Shown piece after piece: positions 12,717 through 17,806 of a stretch of DNA of 17,806 bases. Positions within the stretch are counted from its first letter, which is position 1. The number at the start of each line of letters is the position of its first letter. The DNA is from JAWWAH01 sp033721415 (GTDB taxonomy: Bacteria; Patescibacteriota; Minisyncoccia; Spechtbacterales; 2-12-FULL-38-22). The notes beneath the pieces are model-generated. The model was not told the DNA's origin, made no database searches, and was given only the letters and a program-made list of their open reading frames with translations. The position numbers were made by a program, and so were the translations under genes. The stretch is taken from positions 1-17,806 of the forward strand of contig JAWWAH010000020.1 in the NCBI GenBank assembly GCA_033721415.1, read 5' to 3'.

Positions 12717-13427
12717 CTATTCCTGAGGTGTTTTCTCTTCGCCTCCTTCTTCTCCTTCTTCTCCCTCTTCATCCTCTTCCGCTTCTCTCTTTTCTTCGCC
12801 CTCTGTCTTAATGTCAGCAATTTGATCTTCTTCTGTTAGTTCTACTTCTTCCTCTTCAGGTTCTTCTTCTCGAGGTTCATCTACCATGAATACAACTTCA
12901 TCATCTTCAGCCAATACCTCAACTTTATCAGATGTTTTTAGTTCGTTAACCAGTATAGACTTACCTATCTCATCTAGACCCGTTATATCAACTGTAATTT
13001 CATGTATAAGGTCTTTTGGTAATGCTTTTATATCTACTTCGTGCAAGTTATGCACAAGAACACCTCCAGCTTCTTTCACGGCAGGAGCCTCACCAGAAGC
13101 CCTGACAGGTACTGTAATTTCAATTTCTTGATCCATGGGTAGTTGATAAAAATCAACGTGCATAAAACGCCCTGTTACAGGATTGGATTGTGTGTCACGT
13201 ATTAAAACTACGTTGTCTTCTTTACTCTCTTTTTCACCCTCTACATCCAATGCTATCAAGGTTGTTTCTCCCGCTTCTCTGTAAACACGAAGAAAATCTC
13301 CTCTCTCAACAGAAAGTGGAGTTGATTTCATTTTTGGTCCATAAACAACACCAGGAATGAAATTTTCCTTTATAATATTCTTTGCCTTTATTTTAGTATC
13401 TCTTTTTTTTACAGGTAAATGTAACAT
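12717..13427 (-). CDS. rplY: 50S ribosomal protein L25 (Ctc/TL5 type)
   Basis: 236 residues. The N-terminal 5S rRNA-binding L25 domain (KIKAKNIIKENFIPGVVYGP, then LIRDTQSNPVTGRFMHVDFYQL) is followed by the second beta domain of the Ctc/TL5 type (ITVPVRASGEAPAVKEAGG to about 185). L25 binds 5S rRNA at the central protuberance. The last ~55 residues form a Glu-rich tail (for example EEEPEEEEVELTEED), longer than usual. No Shine-Dalgarno is visible; a TAAAAT lies just upstream of the ATG. It lies 50 nt downstream of the zinc-ribbon gene, with which it is likely cotranscribed. Confidence 0.96.
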   Translation of the reverse strand: MLHLPVKKRDTKIKAKNIIKENFIPGVVYGPKMKSTPLSVERGDFLRVYREAGETTLIALDVEGEKESKEDNVVLIRDTQSNPVTGRFMHVDFYQLPMDQEIEITVPVRASGEAPAVKEAGGVLVHNLHEVDIKALPKDLIHEITVDITGLDEIGKSILVNELKTSDKVEVLAEDDEVVFMVDEPREEEPEEEEVELTEEDQIADIKTEGEEKREAEEDEEGEEGEEGGEEKTPQE

Positions 13428-13477
13428 AGTATTTTATTTGCAAGCCCACAAAGATTTATGATTATCGGGCAAGCCTG

Positions 13478-13774
13478 TTATTCTTCTAATATTTTATGAA
13501 TCTCGAGAATGTCATCTGCAGATATTGGCTTTAATTCATCATATCGCATTAAATCCTTCTTTGTCATGTCTGTTAAAGTTCCGATGGTGGTGACAAACCC
13601 CATCACACTTTTTATGACGTATATAGACACAGAACTCTTACAGTCGCTGCATTGAGCATAGACGTTACTAATATCATTCTTTTTAGATATAACGCTTGCT
13701 CCGCGCGCCTTAAAAGCCTCTCCGCAAACAGGACAACTTCCAAGGTATTTAAATTCTTGATCTGTTTTACGCAT
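13478..13774 (-). CDS. Small zinc-ribbon protein
   Basis: 98 residues with a four-cysteine zinc ribbon: CPVC (14-17) and CSDC (42-45). It continues into a hydrophobic strand segment (SVSIYVIKSVMGFVTTIG), and a helical C-terminus (KPISADDILEIHKILEE). I associate this architecture with short conserved CPR proteins of unknown function, from memory only. Its place upstream of rplY suggests a role around translation or RNA, but that is inference from position. A GGGA stretch lies 4 nt before the ATG, and a TATAAT box at 13797-13802 gives a short leader. Confidence 0.8.
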   Translation of the reverse strand: MRKTDQEFKYLGSCPVCGEAFKARGASVISKKNDISNVYAQCSDCKSSVSIYVIKSVMGFVTTIGTLTDMTKKDLMRYDELKPISADDILEIHKILEE

Positions 13775-13796
13775 TCCCGTAGCTTATTCAATGATT

Positions 13797-13802
13797 ATTA
13801 TA
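13797..13802 (-). promoter_or_regulatory. -10 element upstream of the zinc-ribbon/rplY genes
   Basis: A perfect TATAAT on the minus strand, about 22 nt before the ATG at 13774, in an AT-rich stretch. No good -35. A second TATAAT (13898-13903) overlaps the fba stop codon (GTA TAA TAT) and could give a longer leader containing the hairpin at 13828-13881. Confidence 0.5.
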
Positions 13803-13827
13803 CTAATACAAAAAATGAATAGAATCA

Positions 13828-13881
13828 ACCCCGTTAGAGGCCGGACGCGAATTCTTTGCGTTCGCTGGCTCTATACGGGGT
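13828..13881. repeat. 54-nt imperfect hairpin between fba and the zinc-ribbon gene
   Basis: ACCCCGT (13828-13834) pairs with ACGGGGT (13875-13881), extended by TAGAG/CTCTA with a bulge, a GGCC/GGCT-like segment and GCGAA/TTGCG near the tip. It is GC-rich against an AT-rich background. The adjacent GGGGTCAACCCC (13877-13888) is a competing short hairpin that uses the same GGGG. It may be a weak fba terminator or a leader element. Confidence 0.55.
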
Positions 13882-13898
13882 CAACCCCTACAACTATA

Positions 13899-14774
13899 TT
13901 ATACCCTACCAACAGAACCAAATATCTTAACCTTTTCTTTAACCACTTCAGCGACAGCTTTTCTTGCTTGGTCTAGGTAATGGTAAGGGGCAACCTCTTC
14001 AGGTTTTTCGGCTAACTCCTGGCGAAGCGCTTCTGTATAAGCTATACGCAATTCTGTGGAAACATGTATATTGTTAAATCCCATACTCACAAGTTTCTTC
14101 ATATCTTCTTCTACTATGCCAGATCCTCCATGTAATACAAATGTTATATTGGGCAGTGCTTGACGTAATTTTTCTACAAGATCAAATCTTATAACTGGCT
14201 TATTTGCAGCAATACCATGCAAATTACCAATAACTGGAGCAAAGCGATCTATTCCAGTTTTTTCAACAAAATCCACAGCTTGTTCAGCTTTTGTGTAGCT
14301 ATCTTCGGGTATTTCAACAGCTTCTTTGTATATCTTAGATGATTCTGTAACGAAATATCCAAGCTCTCCCTCTACTTCAACATCGGGTCTATTTTTCTTA
14401 ACTTTTTCAACAACTTTTTGCACGCCCGCAATGTTATCCTCGTAGCTTTCTTTTGAAAAATCAGCATGTATAGATTCATATCCTGCATCAAAAGCTTCTA
14501 AAGCAGATTCAGGAGTTTTATGATGATCTGCATTAATATACACAGGAATATCCTCTTCTTCTCGAAAACTACGCACTAAATAAAGAGCTTGCTTTGCCCC
14601 AATAAACTTTCGCTCTCCTTCGGATGTGCCCAAAGCAGCAGGAGATTTTGATTCTTTCAAGCCATCTAATATTCCGTTTAACTGGGCTAGTGATGAAAAA
14701 TTAAAATGCGGAACAGCCCAATGCTCGCTCAATGCTTGTTTGTGTAGTTCTGTTAGTGTGGGTAATTTAGACAT
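13899..14774 (-). CDS. fba: Class II fructose-/tagatose-bisphosphate aldolase family protein
   Basis: 291 residues, a zinc-dependent class II ketose-bisphosphate aldolase. It has NADHHK (81-86) with catalytic Asp83 and zinc ligand His84, EGELGYF (135-141), GNLHG (183-187) with zinc ligand His186, VLHGGSG (213-219) with His215, and NIHVSTELR (235-243), the phosphate-binding segment. The HH after Asp and the STELR ending resemble the GatY/KbaY (tagatose-1,6-bisphosphate) side of the family as much as Fba, so the substrate is uncertain. It cleaves or forms the C3-C3 bond giving dihydroxyacetone phosphate. It is the last gene of a pfkB-orphan-aldolase operon, 18 nt after the orphan gene. Confidence 0.92.
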   Translation of the reverse strand: MSKLPTLTELHKQALSEHWAVPHFNFSSLAQLNGILDGLKESKSPAALGTSEGERKFIGAKQALYLVRSFREEEDIPVYINADHHKTPESALEAFDAGYESIHADFSKESYEDNIAGVQKVVEKVKKNRPDVEVEGELGYFVTESSKIYKEAVEIPEDSYTKAEQAVDFVEKTGIDRFAPVIGNLHGIAANKPVIRFDLVEKLRQALPNITFVLHGGSGIVEEDMKKLVSMGFNNIHVSTELRIAYTEALRQELAEKPEEVAPYHYLDQARKAVAEVVKEKVKIFGSVGRV

Positions 14775-14792
14775 TTTTATTTATTAAATTAA

Positions 14793-16061
14793 TTATTCAA
14801 GCTTGATACTTCCTTTATCAAAGTTTTTTAGGATTAATTTATATCTTTCTTCTTTGCCAACGTATCTGCGAAAGGCCTCGTTCCACAAAGCTTCCTGTTG
14901 ATGATAATTGAAGTGTGTCGGATCTCCTGCACTATTTGCTGCTAAAGAAAAAGTCGTGTCTTCTAAATCAAAACTTATAAACTGCTCTTTGCCGTCTTTA
15001 TCTTTAAAATAACCAGCTACCCAATCTAAGTCATCCCAAAATTCCAAGCCGATTTCTTTCCATTTTTCACCAAACGCAACTGCATCGTCCTCCCCTTTTC
15101 GCCAATGCAATGATTCGGGATTAACGCGAGGCAAGAAAAGTCGTGGGTCATTAGGATCTACTTTCCACAAGTACCTCTGGACTATAAGCCACTCCCCCTT
15201 TTCAACGCTATCTTTTTCAGGTACATCTCCACGTAGAAAAGATTTTAACTTCTCAGCAAACTCAGGGCTCGCAGAGTGATATTCAAAAAGTCTACTATAA
15301 AAAGCAATTTCGTGAAAATAATGGAAGAATAATGTAAAGTCACGCATTAAAGCTCCAGGAACCCCCTGGTTTATAGGATTAAGAAAGATAACTCCAAATT
15401 CTTTTAGATGACTTACGTTATGATGCTTTTTAGCAACAAACTTTTCTGCTATTTCTTTCCATTGTGGACTCAAAACTCTAAGCTCTATAGATCTTTTTTC
15501 AAAATCATCAAATGTAAAATCACTATAAGCTACATCAAATGCCTTGTGCATCCATTCTTCGTTTTCAGTAAAACGCAGGGCGCTCATTATTTCCATTATG
15601 TCTTCTTTTTCTAGAAGCTCTTCTACATTAGCATAATGCAAGTATTCAATAGTTCCCTCTGGTGGATGGGCTCTAAGTATTTCTTCTGCTTTTTCTTTTT
15701 TTAAAAAATAACCCTCATGCTCCGTTGCTATATTAAATGAAGCTTGCCTTATTTTATCAAAAACCTTATGAGTTCCTTTTGGTGTCGAGAGGTCCTCTCT
15801 TGTTATTTTTAAAAAATCATAAACCGCATCTTCATCTTTTTTAATTTGCTCTGTAAGAGCTTCAATTACTTCCTCTGCAGAAGATTCCCAGGTAAGACCA
15901 AGGGCATCCAACCTACCTTCAATATGCGCATCTACATCCTTCTCCATTTGTTCTACTACCCCCTCTTTACCGAGAATATCCTTCATGTCCTTCTCTAGTT
16001 TTTGAAAAACTTCTGGGGTAACCTTAGCTATTTTGTGTAATTTTGTTTTTGCACTACTCAT
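14793..16061 (-). CDS. Orphan 422-residue soluble protein in the sugar-kinase/aldolase operon
   Basis: 422 residues, acidic, mostly helical by composition, with no signal peptide or membrane span. An N-terminal charged helical region (1-110) leads to a central region with aromatic and His-rich stretches: KKHHNVSHLKEFG (211-223), LNPINQGVPGALMRDFTLFF (227-246) and FHYFHEIAFYSRLFE. The C-terminal part contains a Trp-rich patch (WDDLDWVAGYF). I recognise no family. The start codon overlaps the end of pfkB by 8 nt (ATGAGTAG), which indicates translational coupling, and fba follows 18 nt downstream. Its function is therefore probably tied to the same sugar-phosphate step or its regulation. The size resembles GatZ/KbaZ partners of tagatose aldolase, but the sequence does not. 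Confidence 0.8.
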   Translation of the reverse strand: MSSAKTKLHKIAKVTPEVFQKLEKDMKDILGKEGVVEQMEKDVDAHIEGRLDALGLTWESSAEEVIEALTEQIKKDEDAVYDFLKITREDLSTPKGTHKVFDKIRQASFNIATEHEGYFLKKEKAEEILRAHPPEGTIEYLHYANVEELLEKEDIMEIMSALRFTENEEWMHKAFDVAYSDFTFDDFEKRSIELRVLSPQWKEIAEKFVAKKHHNVSHLKEFGVIFLNPINQGVPGALMRDFTLFFHYFHEIAFYSRLFEYHSASPEFAEKLKSFLRGDVPEKDSVEKGEWLIVQRYLWKVDPNDPRLFLPRVNPESLHWRKGEDDAVAFGEKWKEIGLEFWDDLDWVAGYFKDKDGKEQFISFDLEDTTFSLAANSAGDPTHFNYHQQEALWNEAFRRYVGKEERYKLILKNFDKGSIKLE

Positions 16062-17055
16062 TTATCTTTGTTTTTTTAATTTTAAGTTTGCCAAATTTTT
16101 TAGACGATTCACCCCTAGCTAATACTCCATTATTTGCGCCCCACTCACTTACTACTCCTGTAGCATTAGCGCTACCAAGCTGTATTGCATCCTCTACACT
16201 ACCACCCCTAATAATAGACGACGTAAAACCTGAACCAAACGCATCTCCTGCTCCTGTTCTATCTATAAACTTTTTCTCTTCAAGAGCAGGGGCTTCCCAT
16301 CTATATTCGCCATCAGAAACCATGACTCCATCAGGACCAAGAGTCATTACAGCAATCCCTTTAACCATTTTATCAAGCTCATTGAATATCTCATCTTTAT
16401 TGTCATAATCCATTTCATTTAAGAGTGCAGCCTCTTCCCTATTTACAAATAGAATATCTACATATTTTAACAACTCGCCTAATTTCTTTCCCATTTTAAG
16501 CTGAGTAGAACCGGGGTTAAGAGCTACTTTTACACCCTCTTTGTTTGCGCGCTCAAGTAATGGTCTAAAAACAGCTGCGCTATCTCCACCTAAATGAGTT
16601 ACAAATATCCACTTAGTGCTTTGTAGTATATCAAAAGGAAACTCCTCTTTGTTCATTGAATTAGATGCTCCTCTGTAAACAAATATACTTCTTTCTCCTG
16701 AGGGAGAGTGCACAACAACAGAATATGCTGTATAAACATCTTCGTCGATTAACATATTCTCTGTATTAACACCAGCTTCTAATAATCTTTTTTGTACCGA
16801 TAATCCACGAGAATCATCCCCTACTTTACACAATATAGAGGTTTCTAATTCTTGATTCGCAAATGTAATTGAGGCATTCACTGCGCTTCCTCCTGTAGCA
16901 TAATGTATTTCATCTACAGAAACCTTTGAGCCTTCAGGTACGCAAATACCTCTTCCTGTTGTGAATTGATCACTTTCTACTGATTCCAACGCACTGCTTT
17001 CTAAATAAACATCTCGCGTTGAAGAGCCAATAGCGATTACGTCATAATTATTCAT
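16054..17055 (-). CDS. PfkB-family carbohydrate kinase
   Basis: 333 residues of the ribokinase/PfkB superfamily. It has the first signature around ATGGSAVNAS (53-62) and the second signature DRTGAGDAFGSGF (265-277), where Asp271 is the catalytic base and GAG forms the anion hole. VNREEAALL (204-212) and MTLGPDGVMV (237-246) are typical. An insert around 25-45 makes the N-terminal lid longer. It phosphorylates a sugar or sugar phosphate with ATP. The aldolase two genes downstream suggests a 6-phosphofructokinase, 1-phosphofructokinase or tagatose-6-phosphate kinase activity, but substrate specificity cannot be read. It heads the operon; a TATAAT lies 30 nt upstream. No strong Shine-Dalgarno (AAGG is too distant). 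Confidence 0.92.
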   Translation of the reverse strand: MNNYDVIAIGSSTRDVYLESSALESVESDQFTTGRGICVPEGSKVSVDEIHYATGGSAVNASITFANQELETSILCKVGDDSRGLSVQKRLLEAGVNTENMLIDEDVYTAYSVVVHSPSGERSIFVYRGASNSMNKEEFPFDILQSTKWIFVTHLGGDSAAVFRPLLERANKEGVKVALNPGSTQLKMGKKLGELLKYVDILFVNREEAALLNEMDYDNKDEIFNELDKMVKGIAVMTLGPDGVMVSDGEYRWEAPALEEKKFIDRTGAGDAFGSGFTSSIIRGGSVEDAIQLGSANATGVVSEWGANNGVLARGESSKKFGKLKIKKTKINE

Positions 17056-17084
17056 AAGTTATATATTAAACCTTAACTCTCTTT

Positions 17085-17090
17085 ATTATA
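17085..17090 (-). promoter_or_regulatory. -10 element of the pfkB-orphan-fba operon
   Basis: A perfect TATAAT on the minus strand directly preceded by TG. A weak -35-like TTCGTT sits at 17-nt spacing. The leader would be about 22 nt. Confidence 0.55.
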
Positions 17091-17116
17091 CATGATAGTT
17101 TCTTATTAACGAAATC

Positions 17117-17145
17117 TTGCATTTTCTTCAAAAATATGAGATAAC
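17117..17145 (+). promoter_or_regulatory. Probable promoter of the CPA2 antiporter
   Basis: -35 TTGCAT (17117-17122), 17-nt spacer, -10 GATAAC (17140-17145). The leader to the TTG start is about 33 nt and holds an AAAGGA ribosome-binding site. Confidence 0.45.
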
Positions 17146-17184
17146 ATGCCTAGCACCTTGCAAAGATAAAAGAAAGGAACAAGG

Positions 17185-17806
17185 TTGCAATACCTCGTAC
17201 TCGCAGCGGAAGCAGGCGGAGAGCACTCTGCACACTTCGGTGGATCATTATTGCCAATGGCGCTAATGTTTTTTGTTGCTCTCGTATTGGTTGCTGGAGC
17301 AAAGAAGATAAATCAATCTCCTGTTCTCGCTCAACTTGGAAGCGGTATTCTTCTTGCCACAGTGCTAATCTTTCTGGAAAGAAACTACGCAATACACCTT
17401 TATTCGGACATCATGGAGAACCCATACATCGAAGGGTTTGCTGAATTTGGTGTAGTAATACTTCTTTTGCATATAGGAATGCACTCAACAGTGGGAGAAA
17501 TGCTCAAAGTTGGAGGCAAAGCAACCGCCGTTGCTCTCGTAGGAGTTATTTTGCCTATTCTTGGCCTTCTAGCACTGGCTCTCCCTTTTAATATAGGTGG
17601 CGGAGACTGGACTGTTATTCTCTTCTTTGGTGCTGCGATGACAGCAACAAGTGTTGCGCTATCGGTAAGCGTATTAAAGGAGCTTGGATTAGCTAGCAGT
17701 AAAGAAGGCAAGACTGTTCAGGGAGCCGCTGTAATAGATGATATTCTTGGGCTTGTGTTGCTTGCTCTGGTTGCAGGAATGGCCACAAGTGGCAGTATTG
17801 ATACGA
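17185..17806 (+). CDS. CPA2-family sodium/proton antiporter, N-terminal 207 residues (cut by window end)
   Basis: The frame is open to the right edge. It is read from TTG at 17185: an in-frame TAA lies 16 nt upstream (17167), AAAGGA sits 6-7 nt before the TTG, and the first ATG in frame is 23 codons in. The product begins MQYLVLAAEAGGEH and has several hydrophobic spans. The core motifs GAAMTATSVALSVSVLKELG and VIDDILGLVLLA are those of the KefB/NapA-type CPA2 family; the DD pair is the proton/cation-binding site of electrogenic Na+/H+ antiporters. It is thus of a different class from the CPA1 antiporter at the left end. Any C-terminal regulatory domain lies outside the window. Confidence 0.88.
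   Translation, partial: MQYLVLAAEAGGEHSAHFGGSLLPMALMFFVALVLVAGAKKINQSPVLAQLGSGILLATVLIFLERNYAIHLYSDIMENPYIEGFAEFGVVILLLHIGMHSTVGEMLKVGGKATAVALVGVILPILGLLALALPFNIGGGDWTVILFFGAAMTATSVALSVSVLKELGLASSKEGKTVQGAAVIDDILGLVLLALVAGMATSGSIDT

Noticed and set aside
12683..12820. N-terminal 46-residue Lys/Arg-rich extension of the transglycosylase frame
   Set aside because: It lies entirely across the rplY stop and acidic tail in another frame; its composition is a by-product of the Glu codons there, and an ATG just after the rplY stop gives a sensible start.
14793..16061. GatZ/KbaZ-type aldolase partner subunit
   Set aside because: The size (about 420 aa) and the neighbouring aldolase fit, but I see none of the family's sequence features as I remember them.
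17150..17711. Minus-strand frames opposite the CPA2 antiporter
   Set aside because: The plus strand encodes clear CPA2 motifs over the same region; the minus frames have no family features.
1..17806. CRISPR array, insertion sequence or prophage
   Set aside because: No regularly spaced repeats, transposase, integrase or phage structural genes were seen.
191..17806. UGA recoding to glycine as in Gracilibacteria/Absconditabacteria
   Set aside because: All recognisable genes read through without in-frame TGA, so nothing in this window requires recoding.

Overview
The window looks like a genome segment of a Candidate Phyla Radiation (Patescibacteria, probably Parcubacteria-like) bacterium. The evidence is indirect: low GC, many short orphan proteins, a short EF-Ts, ribosomal proteins with charged low-complexity tails, a LysM-like C-terminal domain and a small zinc-ribbon protein of kinds I associate with these genomes, and mixed start signals (some genes have strong Shine-Dalgarno sites, others appear leaderless). 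All 20 genes whose 3' end lies in the window stop at TAA (14) or TAG (6); none uses TGA. No phylogenetic assignment was computed.

Left part (1-4250). A truncated minus-strand gene and a Fic-domain protein (minus) diverge from a CPA1-type cation/proton antiporter with a TrkA-N-like C-terminus (plus). They are followed by three minus-strand genes: a P-loop nucleotide kinase-like protein, a HIT-domain hydrolase and an 87-residue orphan. Intrinsic terminators and extended -10 promoters are readable.

Translation cluster (4189-7531, minus). A promoter at 7503-7531 reads rpsB and tsf. A second promoter overlapping the tsf stop reads a membrane-anchored TPR protein, tRNA-Thr(GGT), tRNA-Tyr(GTA), tRNA-Thr(TGT), rpmG (L33, 56 aa), tRNA-Trp(CCA) and a PPC/DUF296 protein, ending at the terminator at 4189-4202. 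The order resembles the classical Thr-Tyr-Gly-Thr-tuf-(rpmG)-Trp-secE-nusG cluster with tRNA-Gly, tuf, secE and nusG missing. Each larger spacer of this tRNA cluster holds a strong inverted-repeat structure: two potential three-way junctions (5347-5405 and 5086-5178) and an 18-bp perfect palindrome (4945-4982). These are the most unusual unexplained signals here.

Middle part (7581-13802). A nine-span membrane protein (minus) diverges from an rpmE-prfA operon (plus). A single-span envelope protein with a long structured leader follows (plus), convergent with a minus-strand run of a zinc-ribbon protein, rplY (L25/Ctc) and a coiled-coil lytic transglycosylase. A terminator-like hairpin lies inside the first codons of the transglycosylase.

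Right part (13828-17806). A minus-strand operon encodes a PfkB-family sugar kinase, a 422-residue orphan protein (8-nt overlap with the kinase gene) and a class II fructose/tagatose-bisphosphate aldolase, a likely sugar-phosphate pathway unit. Diverging from it is the 5' part of a CPA2-type sodium/proton antiporter with a DD motif, cut by the window end.
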